Shown here: positions 8,702 to 17,098 of the stretch, piece by piece
Layout of the letters: each line of letters opens with the position of its first letter
Numbering within the stretch: the first letter of the stretch is position 1
Assembly (NCBI RefSeq): GCF_013340205.1
Contig: NZ_BJTG01000011.1
Location: 62,001-126,000, forward strand
DNA: 64,000 nt
Reading direction: 5' to 3'
Source of the DNA: Anaeromyxobacter diazotrophicus
GTDB lineage: Bacteria > Myxococcota > Myxococcia > Myxococcales > Anaeromyxobacteraceae
Made by a program: the position numbers and the translations under genes
Notes under the pieces: model-generated
The model's database searches: none
Told to the model about the DNA's origin: nothing
Seen by the model: the letters and a program-made list of their open reading frames with translations, nothing else

Positions 8702-8980
8702 TCAGGGCCGGCGGTAGGCGCTGACCGCGCGCCGGGCCGCGCCCGCCGACTCGAGCGCCTGCTCCAGCGTGGCGCGCGCGCGGGCGGCGCTCTGGCCGCA
8801 GCGGGCGTGGAGCGCCGTCAGCTCCGCGAGCGCCGCGGGCGCGACGCGCTCGCCGCGCGCCTCGGCCTCCTGGCAGGCCCGGCTCGCCTCGCCCATGGCG
8901 GCCGCGGCGCCGGGCGCGTCCCCCGCCTCGAGGGCGGTGGCGGCGCGCTCGAGCGCGCCGGCGAGCGCCTCCGCGATCAC
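8702..8980 (-). CDS. Small helical FliT-like protein
   Basis: The 92-residue, Ala-rich all-helical protein is the last gene of the flagellar operon. It starts inside the fliS stop (ATGA overlap). Its position directly after fliD-fliS, its size and its helical character fit FliT, the export chaperone of the filament cap FliD. Sequence similarity is too weak to be sure. It could also be an unrelated regulatory partner of FliS. Confidence 0.5.
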   Translation of the reverse strand: MIAEALAGALERAATALEAGDAPGAAAAMGEASRACQEAEARGERVAPAALAELTALHARCGQSAARARATLEQALESAGAARRAVSAYRRP

Positions 8981-9372
8981 GGCCTCGCCGCCCCGGCCTG
9001 CTCGGCCTGGAGCTGCTGGACCGCGCGCGCGAAGCCGTCGGCCACCGGCGCGAAGACGCGCTCCGCCTCGCGCGCCAGCCCGGCGTCGCGCCGCGCGTTG
9101 GCGAGCAGGAGCCGCTCCGAGACGAAGGTGTAGATCTGGCCCAGCTGCTCGCCCAGCTTCGGGTGGCGCGCGGCGTCGAAGGTGGAGTCGAGCTCGGCGA
9201 CGATGTCGCCCGCCCGCGCCAGCGCCTGGTTCGCGTCGGCGTGCCGGCCCTGGTCGAGCGCGGTGGCGCCGCTGCGCATGTGGCGCAGCGCCGCCTCGAA
9301 GAGGAGGACCATCAGGCGCTCGGGGGAGGCGGTCTCGGTCTGGGCCTGGGCGTAACGGCGGGTCGGGTTCAT
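8977..9372 (-). CDS. fliS: Flagellar export chaperone FliS
   Basis: The 131-residue protein carries FliS hallmarks: an N-terminal YAQAQTETASPERLMVLLFEAALRHM segment interrupted here only by normal variation, and a four-helix bundle with IYTFVSERLLLAN. FliS binds the C-terminal helix of flagellin, prevents premature polymerisation and delivers it to FlhA. It follows fliD by 8 bases and overlaps the FliT-like gene by 4. Confidence 0.92.
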   Translation of the reverse strand: MNPTRRYAQAQTETASPERLMVLLFEAALRHMRSGATALDQGRHADANQALARAGDIVAELDSTFDAARHPKLGEQLGQIYTFVSERLLLANARRDAGLAREAERVFAPVADGFARAVQQLQAEQAGAARP

Positions 9373-9380
9373 GAGGGGGC

Positions 9381-10754
9381 TCACTTGGAGGTGCTCTGAG
9401 AGGCCTGGGAGGAGAGGAAGCTGCCGACGGTCTTCCACTGGCTGACCACCGACTCCATGGCGGTGAACTGCGCCTGGAGCGTCGCGTGGTAGGCGTCGAG
9501 CCGGCTCTGCAGCGTGGCGGCCTGGTCGTCCATCTGCTTCACGCGGTCCTGCAGGCCGGACTGCGCCAGCGAGAGGAGGCCGCTCGCCGGCAGCGTGTAC
9601 TGGTCCACCGCGGCGCCCACCACCGCCGCGAGGCCGGTGGAGGCGGTCGAGAAGAGGGCGTCCACCGAGGAGGGCGAGCGCGCCACCGCGGCCGCGAGCG
9701 CCGTCGAGTCGAGCGTGAGGGTGCCGTCCCGGTTGGTCTTGATCCCCAGGTCGGACAGCGTCCGCACCGTGCCGAGCCCGGCGACCTGCTGGCTGCCGAG
9801 CCCCTGCAGGCGCTGCTGCAGCCCGCGGACGGTGGCGTCGCCGGCCAGCGTCTGGGCGCGGTCGGTGTTCGCCGCCGGGGAGAGCTCGGTCTGCACGATC
9901 TGGATGACCGCGTTGTAGGCGTCGACGTAGCCCTGGAGCTTCCTGGCGGTGCCCGAGACGTCGTTGGCGAGCGTGAGCGTCTCGGCGGAGCCCTTCGAGG
10001 CGAGCGCGAGGGTGACGCCGGGGAGCGCGTCCGAGACCGTGTTGGAGGTGCGGGTGAAGGGGAGGCCGTCGAGGGTGAAGCTCGCGTTGGCGGGGTCCTG
10101 CGTGGCCGCGAGGCCCAGCGCGTGGCCCTGGGTCCCGGTGGAGGTCTCGGTGAGGACGAGCGCCTGCTTCGGATCCGAGCCGACCGCGTAGCCGGTGTCG
10201 CGCTTGGTGACCGAGAGGTACCTGTTCGTGCCGTCGTCGAGCACCACCGCCGTCACGGGCGCGCCGGAGGCCTGGATGGCCGCCGCGACGTCGGCCAGGC
10301 TGGCGCCGTCCTTCCACGCGGCGGTGGGGTAGTGCTTCCCGTCCACGGCCAGGTCGAGCGAGCCGCCGGTCACGGTGACAGCGCTGGCGAAGCCCGCCGA
10401 GCGCGCCTTGGCCGCCGCGGCGAGCCCGGTCACCTGGAGGTCGTAGGAGCCGGCCGCGGCCCCCGCGCCGGTGGTGGCGGTGAAGGAGGTGTTGGAGCTG
10501 GTGACGCCGACCGCCAGCGCGCCGCCGGTCCCGAGGGCCTGGGCCGCGCTCTTCAGCGCGGACAGCCTGGAGGCGATGCTGCCGAGGGTCGAGATCTGCG
10601 ACTGGTAGGCGGACTGCTGCTTCTGCAGGAGCGTCAGCGGCTGCTGCTGCAGCGCGACCAGCCCGTCGATGATGGAGGCGCTGTCGAGGTTTGAGGCGAG
10701 GCCGCCGGCGGTGAAGCTGGGGCTGGTGCTGCTGCTCGACGTGACGGTGCTCAT
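9381..10754 (-). CDS. fliD: Flagellar hook-associated protein 2, filament cap FliD
   Basis: The 457-residue protein has the typical FliD ends: N-terminal GLASNLDSASIIDGLVALQQQPL with a heptad helix (QQSAYQSQISTLGSIASRL), and a C-terminal coiled coil (DRVKQMDDQAATLQSRLDAYHATLQAQFTAMESVVSQ shortened in view). It forms the distal cap under which flagellin polymerises. The ribosome site GGAGGCAGG precedes ATG 10754. A strong hairpin separates it from fliC upstream, so fliD-fliS-fliT may be transcribed by read-through or from a promoter near that hairpin. Confidence 0.93.
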   Translation of the reverse strand: MSTVTSSSSTSPSFTAGGLASNLDSASIIDGLVALQQQPLTLLQKQQSAYQSQISTLGSIASRLSALKSAAQALGTGGALAVGVTSSNTSFTATTGAGAAAGSYDLQVTGLAAAAKARSAGFASAVTVTGGSLDLAVDGKHYPTAAWKDGASLADVAAAIQASGAPVTAVVLDDGTNRYLSVTKRDTGYAVGSDPKQALVLTETSTGTQGHALGLAATQDPANASFTLDGLPFTRTSNTVSDALPGVTLALASKGSAETLTLANDVSGTARKLQGYVDAYNAVIQIVQTELSPAANTDRAQTLAGDATVRGLQQRLQGLGSQQVAGLGTVRTLSDLGIKTNRDGTLTLDSTALAAAVARSPSSVDALFSTASTGLAAVVGAAVDQYTLPASGLLSLAQSGLQDRVKQMDDQAATLQSRLDAYHATLQAQFTAMESVVSQWKTVGSFLSSQASQSTSK

Positions 10755-10769
10755 CCTGCCTCCATGGAG

Positions 10770-10800
10770 CCGCCCCGCGGCGGGTCGCGCCGCGGGGCGG
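10770..10800 (-). terminator. Strong terminator-like hairpin after fliC
   Basis: A perfect 13-bp inverted repeat, CCGCCCCGCGGCG (10770-10782) and CGCCGCGGGGCGG (10788-10800), with a 5-base loop sits 25 bases past the flagellin stop and before fliD. There is no T run. A stable hairpin at this place would protect or end the abundant flagellin mRNA and lower fliD expression. Confidence 0.55.
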
Positions 10801-10825
10801 GTTCAGCCGAGAGGGTCCGCGGGTG

Positions 10826-11656
10826 CTACCCGAGGAGCTTCAGGGCCATCTGCGGCATCTGGTTCGCCTGGGCGAGGACGGAGACGCCGGCCTGGGCGAG
10901 GATGTTGGCGCGCGTCATGTTGGCCGTCTCCTGGGCCACGTCGACGTCGCGGATGCGGCTGTTGGCGGCGGCCGTCGCCTGGGCGAAGGTCTGCACCGCG
11001 TTGATGGCGCTCTGCAGCCGGTTGCCGACGGCGCCGAAGGTGGCGCGCTTGGTCGAGAGGGTGTCGAGCGCGGAGTCGATGGTGTCGAGCGCGCTGACCG
11101 CGCCGGCCTTCGTGCTGAGGTCGAGGCTGCCGATGGAGAGGCCGCTGGCGGTCACGTCCACCGAGGAGACGCCGATGACGTCGTTCGTGCCGCTGGAGCC
11201 GATGCCGACGTGGAAGTCGAGGGTGGTGGCCGAGCCCGACAGCAGGGCGACGCCGTTGAACTTGGTCGAGTTGGCGATGCGGTCCACTTCGCTCGAGAGC
11301 TGGCTGCGCTCGGTGTCGATCATCGACGAGCGCTGCGAGTCGGTGACGCCGTCCGAGGAGGCCTGCATGGCCAGCTCGCGCATACGGGTCAGGATGTTCG
11401 AGATCTCGTTGAAGCCCGCCTCGGCGGTCTGCCCGACCGAGAGGCCGTCGTTGGCGTTGCGGACGGCCTGGTTGTAGCTCTTGTACTGGGCGTCGAGCGA
11501 GGTGCTGATGCCGAGGCCGGCGGCGTCGTCGCCCGCCTTGGTGATGCGGTAGCCGGACGAGAGCTTCGACAGCGACGAGTCGAGGGAGAGCTGCGTCTGG
11601 GACAGGTTTCGCTGCGCGTCGAGCGAAGCCACGTTGGTGCGAATCGAGAGCGACAT
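10826..11656 (-). CDS. fliC: Flagellin
   Basis: The 276-residue flagellin contains only the conserved D0/D1 parts: N-terminal SLSIRTNVASLDAQRNLSQ and SGYRITKAGDDAAGLGIS, C-terminal SRIRDVDVAQETANMTRANI and ANQMPQMALKLLG. The surface-exposed middle (about 130-190) is very short, so the filament surface is minimal, with several Ser/Thr that could be glycosylated. The start has AGGAG seven bases upstream. Only 36 bases separate it from the preceding gene, so any separate promoter would lie inside that gene. Confidence 0.96.
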   Translation of the reverse strand: MSLSIRTNVASLDAQRNLSQTQLSLDSSLSKLSSGYRITKAGDDAAGLGISTSLDAQYKSYNQAVRNANDGLSVGQTAEAGFNEISNILTRMRELAMQASSDGVTDSQRSSMIDTERSQLSSEVDRIANSTKFNGVALLSGSATTLDFHVGIGSSGTNDVIGVSSVDVTASGLSIGSLDLSTKAGAVSALDTIDSALDTLSTKRATFGAVGNRLQSAINAVQTFAQATAAANSRIRDVDVAQETANMTRANILAQAGVSVLAQANQMPQMALKLLG

Positions 11657-11692
11657 GGGATCTCCTGGTGGCGGGCGACGTTGTGTTCGCCC

Positions 11693-13957
11693 TCACCCCT
11701 CTCTTCGGCGCGTGGCGGCGGTTCGATAAGCGGCGAGCGCGCGGCGGAGGTGGGTGCGCAGGCGACGCCGCGCGAGCCCCGCGGCGTAGAGCGCCAGCAG
11801 CGGCGAGGCGGGGGCGCCGCGCGCCTCGACCGCCACCGCGCTGACGGCGACGAGCCCCTCCGCGCCAGCGGACCAGCGCGACAGGAGCGCCTCCGCCGCG
11901 GCGCCCCAGCCCAGCCTGCTGCGGCCGCCGAACCGCTCCCCCTCGATCTCCACCTCCACCCACGGCAGCGCACCTCGCACCGCGATCGGCGCCTTGCGGC
12001 CGGGCGGGCCGGCCCGCCGCACCGCCGCCTCGAGGTCCTCGGAGAGGCGCACCGCCAGCGAGGCCGGGGGCGTCCCGCCGCGGACGAGCGCGCGCGCCTC
12101 GCGCAGGCGCTCCTCGAGATCGGCCAGCGCCACCTCCTCGCGGAGGTGCCCCCCGCTCGCGTCGGCGTAGAGGAGCGCGGCGCCCCCGTCCTGCGCGAGC
12201 GACACCCGGCACTGCAGCACGCCCGGGTCGCGCGCGCGGAAGGCGCGCCGCTCGCCGGTGGAGATGGAGATGTCCGGCGCGTGCGGGTCGGGCGTGAAGA
12301 CGCGCGGCCGCGCCGCGAAGCGCGCCAGCGGGTACACCCGGACGCCGCGCCCCAGCGTGAGGAGCACCTCGCCGCCCGCCTCGATCGCGGCCGGGCCGGG
12401 GAAGGAGGGATCGCGGAGCAGCGCGGCGACCTGCGCCAGGCGCGCGGCCACCGGCCGGGCGGCGCTGCGGGAGGCCACGATCTCCAGGCTCGCGCCGGCC
12501 TGAGCGCGCGCCAGCACGGCGCGCACGGCCTCGCCGGCCGCCAGCAGCCGGCCGCTGGGCCGGCGCCCGGGGACGGCGCGCACGGCCAGCGCCCCGTCCA
12601 GCTCCAGCGCGCGCCCGGGGCCGCGGTTGAGGAGGTCGAGCGGCGGGCCGGGGCGCGCCGCGCCGCCCGCGATGGGCAGGAGCAGCAGGGCGGGCTCGTC
12701 GCGCGGCCGCACCACCCGCAGCGCGAGCTCGCGCCAGTCCTCGTCGAGCGCCGCGTGGAGCGGCGCCGCGGCGCGGGCGGCGGGCGGGCGCGCCGCGTCG
12801 GCCGCGGCGACGATCGCGACCGCCCGCAGGCGCGCCTGCACCGGCGAGGCGCCGCGGCCCAGCACCTCGCCGCCGCGGAGTCGCACCTCGTACCCGCGGG
12901 CCGCGCGCATCGGCTCGAGCCGCAGCTGGCCCGCCGCCGCCAGCTCGGCGAGGCTGGCCCCGAGGGCCGGCAGGAGCAGGCGCGGCAGGCCGGGGCCGAG
13001 CGCCTCGAGCCAGAGCCGCTGCGAGGAGCGGTCGATGTGGCCGAGGCGCGAGGCGCGGATGGCGCGGGCGCAGGCGAGCGCCAGGGCCCGCCCGTGCTCG
13101 AGCAGGCGCCCGAGCTCCGCGCCGCCCCGCGCGAGCCGCACCGCCTCCTCCAGCGGGGCGCCCAGGCCCGGGAAGAGCCCCGCCCAGCCGAGGCAGAAGG
13201 CCTCGGTGCCCGCCAGCCGCCGCAGCGGCACCCCGTGGGCGAGCAGCGCGACCGCCGCGTCGAGCGGACCGGGACCGCGCGCGCGGGCCATGAGCGAGAG
13301 CGCCAGCGTCGCCGCCGGGAGGTTCGCCTGGACTGCCAGGGCCGAGGCGGTGAGCGCCGGGAGCGGGCGCCGCGTCGTCTCGAGCGAGGCCCAGGCCTCG
13401 GGCGAGAGCCGCCCGCCGAGGAGCGCGCCGAAGGCCATCGCCCGCTGGGCGACCTCCAGGTCGTGCTCCAGGCGGGCCGGATCGTAGATCACCGCCCGCA
13501 CCGCCGCCCCGCCCGCGGCCAGCAGCTGCTCCGCCGCCTCGAGCCGCTCCTGCAGCCGGCCGAGGTCCTCGATGGGCAGGTCCCGCCGGACGAGGACCAG
13601 GGCGTCCAGTCCGGCCGGCCCGGGGAGGGCCAGCAGCGCCTCGGCGGCGCACCGGCCGCGCTGGGCGCGGTGGGGGGGCGGCAGCCCGAAGGCGCGCGCC
13701 AGGCTCGCCCAGCCGCGCCGGTACCGCAGGCCGGCCAGGCCGGGCGCGTCGCCGCGGACCCCCGCGCGCTCGAAGCTGGCGTGGAGGAGCACCGGCAGGA
13801 GCCGGGCGCCGGCGGCCACCCGCGGTGGGAGGACGCGCGGGAGCCGGCGGGCGCGCTCGCGCAGCAGCGCCGACACGGCGCGCCGCGCGTCCTCGCCGAG
13901 CGGGCCGTGCCCGGCGGGCGCGAGGCGCGGCTTCGCCAGGTCGGGACCGCGCGCCAT
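11693..13957 (-). CDS. Large unassigned protein with traces of a class I adenylate cyclase fold, probably inactive
   Basis: The 754-residue soluble protein lies between flgL and fliC. By eye, its N-terminal third aligns in order with enterobacterial class I adenylate cyclase (CyaA): LLPVLLH (53-59) with LLPTLLH; AGLDALVLV (115-123) with the catalytic SDLDIWV; LQERLEAAEQL..VRAVIYDPARL with LQRKCSLLESW..VSFFLIDENRF; LSPEAWASL (184-192) with LTPNEWLDL. LLNRGPG, farther on, resembles LYNRAPN. The first Asp of the D-x-D metal motif is Gly (G116) and the GS motif before it is not recognisable, so cAMP synthesis is unlikely. A regulatory or scaffold role in late flagellar assembly is possible. The homology is my inference. 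Confidence 0.6.
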   Translation of the reverse strand: MARGPDLAKPRLAPAGHGPLGEDARRAVSALLRERARRLPRVLPPRVAAGARLLPVLLHASFERAGVRGDAPGLAGLRYRRGWASLARAFGLPPPHRAQRGRCAAEALLALPGPAGLDALVLVRRDLPIEDLGRLQERLEAAEQLLAAGGAAVRAVIYDPARLEHDLEVAQRAMAFGALLGGRLSPEAWASLETTRRPLPALTASALAVQANLPAATLALSLMARARGPGPLDAAVALLAHGVPLRRLAGTEAFCLGWAGLFPGLGAPLEEAVRLARGGAELGRLLEHGRALALACARAIRASRLGHIDRSSQRLWLEALGPGLPRLLLPALGASLAELAAAGQLRLEPMRAARGYEVRLRGGEVLGRGASPVQARLRAVAIVAAADAARPPAARAAAPLHAALDEDWRELALRVVRPRDEPALLLLPIAGGAARPGPPLDLLNRGPGRALELDGALAVRAVPGRRPSGRLLAAGEAVRAVLARAQAGASLEIVASRSAARPVAARLAQVAALLRDPSFPGPAAIEAGGEVLLTLGRGVRVYPLARFAARPRVFTPDPHAPDISISTGERRAFRARDPGVLQCRVSLAQDGGAALLYADASGGHLREEVALADLEERLREARALVRGGTPPASLAVRLSEDLEAAVRRAGPPGRKAPIAVRGALPWVEVEIEGERFGGRSRLGWGAAAEALLSRWSAGAEGLVAVSAVAVEARGAPASPLLALYAAGLARRRLRTHLRRALAAYRTAATRRREG

Positions 13958-13963
13958 CCCCGG

Positions 13964-14842
13964 TCACTTCAGGTAGTCGACGAGGCTCAGCTGGAATGAC
14001 TTGGCGGTCGCGGCGAGCGAGGCCTGCAGCGCGGTCTGCGTCGCCTGGAGCTGGATCGACGCGTCGACGAGGTCGACCTGCCCGAGCTTGCTCGCCTCGC
14101 CGGTCTCGCCGTCCGAGGCGACCTTGCTGGCGGTCACCGCCGTGTCGAAGGCGTGCATCGAGGCGCCCACCTGCGCGCGGGTGTTCGCGACGGCGTCGGT
14201 GCCGGCGGCCAGCCCGTCGAGGGTGGCGGAGACGGCGGTCGGGTCGTTGGCGGTCAGCGCGGCCTGGAGTGCGCCGAGCACCTGCAGCACCCCGCCGGTG
14301 GTGCCCGCGCCCATCCCGTTCACGAGCACGTTGGCCTGCTGGAGCACGCCGGGTGCGACCTCGACCTGCCGCACGCCGGTGTCCCCCACGTAGTTGCCGG
14401 CGGCGTCGAACGGCGGCGCGTCGTCCTTCGTGCCGCCGAACAGGTAGCGGTTGCCGAAGCGCGTGTTGAGGATGGCGCGGACGTGGTCGGCGAGCTGCGA
14501 GACCTCGAGCGCGCCCCCCGCCCGCTGGGACGCGTCGTAGGTGCCGTTCGAGAACTGGACCGCCAGCTCGCGGGCGCGGGAGAGGGCCGTCCCCACCGAG
14601 TCGAGCGCGCCGTCGGCGGCGTTGAGCTCGTCCGAGGCGAGCCCCGCCGCCTGCCCGATGGCGGCGTAGCGCGCGCCCGCGATCTGGAAAGCGGGGATCA
14701 TGCCGGCGGCGGCCGGGTCGTCGGAGGGGTGGTGGATGCGGGTGCCGGTCGAGGCGACGCGGCTCGCGTCCTCGGCGGCCGCGCGCGCCTGCGCGGTGTC
14801 GCGGGTGGCGTTGTCGAAGATGAGGCGATCCGTGACGCGCAT
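13964..14842 (-). CDS. flgL: Flagellar hook-filament junction protein FlgL
   Basis: The 292-residue protein begins MRVTDRLIFDNATRDT and has STGTRIHHPSDDPAAA near residue 32, the flagellin-like N-terminal helix of FlgL; RFGNRYLFGGTKDD is another family marker. The C-terminal helix pairs with it in the D0 domain. FlgL is the second of two junction proteins between hook and filament and depends on the FlgN chaperone, encoded two genes upstream. It follows flgK by 7 bases. Confidence 0.93.
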   Translation of the reverse strand: MRVTDRLIFDNATRDTAQARAAAEDASRVASTGTRIHHPSDDPAAAGMIPAFQIAGARYAAIGQAAGLASDELNAADGALDSVGTALSRARELAVQFSNGTYDASQRAGGALEVSQLADHVRAILNTRFGNRYLFGGTKDDAPPFDAAGNYVGDTGVRQVEVAPGVLQQANVLVNGMGAGTTGGVLQVLGALQAALTANDPTAVSATLDGLAAGTDAVANTRAQVGASMHAFDTAVTASKVASDGETGEASKLGQVDLVDASIQLQATQTALQASLAATAKSFQLSLVDYLK

Positions 14843-14849
14843 GGGCTTC

Positions 14850-16259
14850 CTACCGGAGGTTGAGCAGCGTCTCGAGCATCTGGTCCGCGGTCTGGATGAC
14901 CTTGCTGATGGCCTCGTAGCCGCGCTGCGCGCGCTGCAGGGCGATCATCTCCTCGTCGATCGAGACGCCGGAGGTGGACTCGCGCATCGTCGCGAGGCTG
15001 TCCTTGAGCGCGCCGTCCTGGGCCGCGAAGGCCTTCGAGGTGGAGGCGGCCGAGCCGAAGCTCGAGACGACCTGCGCCACGGTAGCCTGCACGTCCTTGC
15101 CGCTGGTGGCGAGCGCCGCCTGCCCGGTGGCGAGGAGCGCGTTCGCGTTGCCGGCGTCGCCGGAGGGCGCGGAGGTCCCGCTGGTGGTGGCGGAGAGCGC
15201 CAGGTCGGCGCCGCTCGCGAGCAGGAGGGTGAGGCGCCCGGCGGCCCCGGCGGCGCTCGCCCCAGCGTCGAACACGGGCTGGCCGGCGGTGCCGTCGAGC
15301 TTGAACCCCGCGGCGTGCTGCGCGTTCACCGCCTGCGCCAGGTCGTAGGCGAGGTGGTCGACGTCCTGGCCCGTCTGGGCGAGGGTGCCGTCGCGCGCGG
15401 AGAGGGTGCCGCCCAGCGTCCCGCCCAGGGAGGCGTTCGGCACGGCCGCCGGGCCGCTGCCGTCGGGGAGCCTCATCGTGACGCGGAGGTGCGGCGCGTT
15501 GCCGGGGTCGGGCTCGGTGGCGAGCGACGCGGCCCGGTCGCCCGCGACCAGCGCCACCCCGCCCGGCAGCGCCACGTTGACGTCCCCCGTGGACGTGGGG
15601 ATGGTCGTGGCGCCGGTGAGCTCGGCCAGCCGGTCGAGGTGCTGCTGGCGGAGGTCGAGCAGGTCGTTGGGGGTGCCGCCGTTCGCGCCCGCCTGGCGGA
15701 TCTGGACGTTCAGCGAGGCGACGGCCGACGCCTCGACGTTCACCTCGCCGGCGAGCGCGCCGACCTTCGCGTCCAGGCCGCTGCGCGCCGCCTCGAGGCC
15801 CTGGCTGGTGCGGTTGAAGGTCTGGGCGAGCGAGCGGGCCGCGCCCAGGAAGGAGGAGCGGAGCCCCGCGTCGCTGGGGTTCTGCGCCAGGGACGAGAGC
15901 GCGGAGTAGAAGCCGGAGATGGCGTCGGAGAGGCCGCCGGTGGCGTCGGGATCGAGCCCGTGAAACGCTTGCAGCGCGTCCGACTGGGCGGTGGAGAAGG
16001 CCGCGTTCCCGAACGCGGCCGGGAGCTGCGCCTCGAGGAACCGGTCGCGGGCCTGGGTGACCGTGCCGAGGGTCGCGCCGCGGCCGAGGTAGGCGCCGTT
16101 CACCTGCTCGGCGGGGACGAGCGCCTCGAGCGAGGCCGTCTGCCGCGAGTAGCCGGCGTTGTTGGCGTTGTCGAGGTTGTGGCTGGCGGTGGCGCTGAGC
16201 GCGCGCTGCGCCGAGAGGCTCGTGGCGGCGCCGCTGAGGATGGAGAGGAGGTCGGCCAT
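14850..16259 (-). CDS. flgK: Flagellar hook-associated protein 1, FlgK
   Basis: The 469-residue protein begins with the rod/hook/HAP motif MADLLSILSGAATSLSAQR and ASHNLDNANNAGYSRQ and ends with SGVSIDEEMIALQRAQRGYEA, the matching C-terminal motif. It forms the first junction zone on top of the hook. It is somewhat shorter than enteric FlgK because the central variable domain is small. It lies between flgN and flgL in the usual order. Confidence 0.95.
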   Translation of the reverse strand: MADLLSILSGAATSLSAQRALSATASHNLDNANNAGYSRQTASLEALVPAEQVNGAYLGRGATLGTVTQARDRFLEAQLPAAFGNAAFSTAQSDALQAFHGLDPDATGGLSDAISGFYSALSSLAQNPSDAGLRSSFLGAARSLAQTFNRTSQGLEAARSGLDAKVGALAGEVNVEASAVASLNVQIRQAGANGGTPNDLLDLRQQHLDRLAELTGATTIPTSTGDVNVALPGGVALVAGDRAASLATEPDPGNAPHLRVTMRLPDGSGPAAVPNASLGGTLGGTLSARDGTLAQTGQDVDHLAYDLAQAVNAQHAAGFKLDGTAGQPVFDAGASAAGAAGRLTLLLASGADLALSATTSGTSAPSGDAGNANALLATGQAALATSGKDVQATVAQVVSSFGSAASTSKAFAAQDGALKDSLATMRESTSGVSIDEEMIALQRAQRGYEAISKVIQTADQMLETLLNLR

Positions 16260-16270
16260 GCGTGCTCCTG

Positions 16271-16744
16271 TCAGCCCTTGCTCGAGACGAGCGCCAGCGC
16301 GGGCTGGGCGGCGCGGAGGCCGCGCCGGTCGTAGGCGAGGGGGGCCGGGCGGACCGCCTGGACGTACCCCCGCACGCAGGAGAGGGCGCGCCCCGCCAGC
16401 TGCAGGTTGAGGGCGTCGATCTCCCGCAGCGCGCCGGCCAGCGCGCGCACCTCGGAGAGGACGCGCGCCAGCGCCTCGCCCTCCCGGGGGACGCGCAGGC
16501 GGAGCCGCTCCAGCGTGACCTCGGCGAGGCCGAGGGCGGAGGCGGCCCGGCCCAGCGCGGTCGCGAGCTCGCGCTCGAGCCGCGCCACCTCGGCCAGGAA
16601 CTCGCCGCGCTGCGCGGCCCGGGCGAACAGCCCGGCCGCGTCGAGCGCCCGCAGCAGCCGGCGCTCGTCCCGGGCGCGCTCCACCTCGGCGGCGATCGCG
16701 TCGCGCAGCTGTCCCGCCAGCTCGAGTGCGTGCTCGAGGTCCAT
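16271..16744 (-). CDS. flgN: FlgN-like flagellar chaperone
   Basis: The 157-residue, mostly helical protein has the FlgN plan: an N-terminal coiled coil (about 1-95) and a C-terminal helix with EIDALNLQLAGRALSCVRGYV, where the hook-junction cargo would bind. FlgN keeps FlgK and FlgL soluble before export. Position directly between flgM and flgK supports the assignment; sequence similarity alone is modest. Confidence 0.75.
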   Translation of the reverse strand: MDLEHALELAGQLRDAIAAEVERARDERRLLRALDAAGLFARAAQRGEFLAEVARLERELATALGRAASALGLAEVTLERLRLRVPREGEALARVLSEVRALAGALREIDALNLQLAGRALSCVRGYVQAVRPAPLAYDRRGLRAAQPALALVSSKG

Positions 16745-16777
16745 GAGCCGTCCCCGGCGCCGCCGTGTGCGGGGCGC

Positions 16778-17080
16778 CTACTTGTTGAAGATGACTTGCA
16801 ACCGGGCGGCCAGCTCCGCGTCGTCCAGGATCTGCTGCGCGATCTGCTGCGGGTCGGGCTTGTACGTACCCTGACGCACCGCGGCCGCGATCTCGACCAG
16901 CCTCGCCGACCGGCCGCTCCCGGCGGCCTGGCTCGCGGTGGCGATCGCCGCCGCGACGCGCGCCGACTCTTCGGTCGTCACGCGGTCGGCGACCTCGCCG
17001 TGCTCGCTCGGCGCACGGGACGGCTCGGGCGGCTTGCCCGGGGACAACGCCTTGATCTGACTCGTGTCCGTGACCTTCAT
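16778..17080 (-). CDS. flgM: Anti-sigma-28 factor FlgM
   Basis: The 100-residue protein has the disordered N-terminal half and the helical C-terminal half of FlgM (RLVEIAAAVRQGTYKPDPQQIAQQIL). FlgM holds FliA inactive until the hook is complete and FlgM is exported, which lets flagellin transcription begin. The partner FliA is encoded at 26.5-27.2 kb. A clean AGGAGG precedes the ATG. Confidence 0.92.
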   Translation of the reverse strand: MKVTDTSQIKALSPGKPPEPSRAPSEHGEVADRVTTEESARVAAAIATASQAAGSGRSARLVEIAAAVRQGTYKPDPQQIAQQILDDAELAARLQVIFNK

Positions 17081-17098
17081 GACGGCGCCTCCTCGCGG

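Noticed and set aside
10803-13999. Very long open frames on both strands (over 1000 codons) across the fliC-flgL region
   Set aside because: They are Arg/Gly/Ala/Pro-rich shadows of the flagellar genes, produced by high GC in third positions; no domain can be recognised in them.
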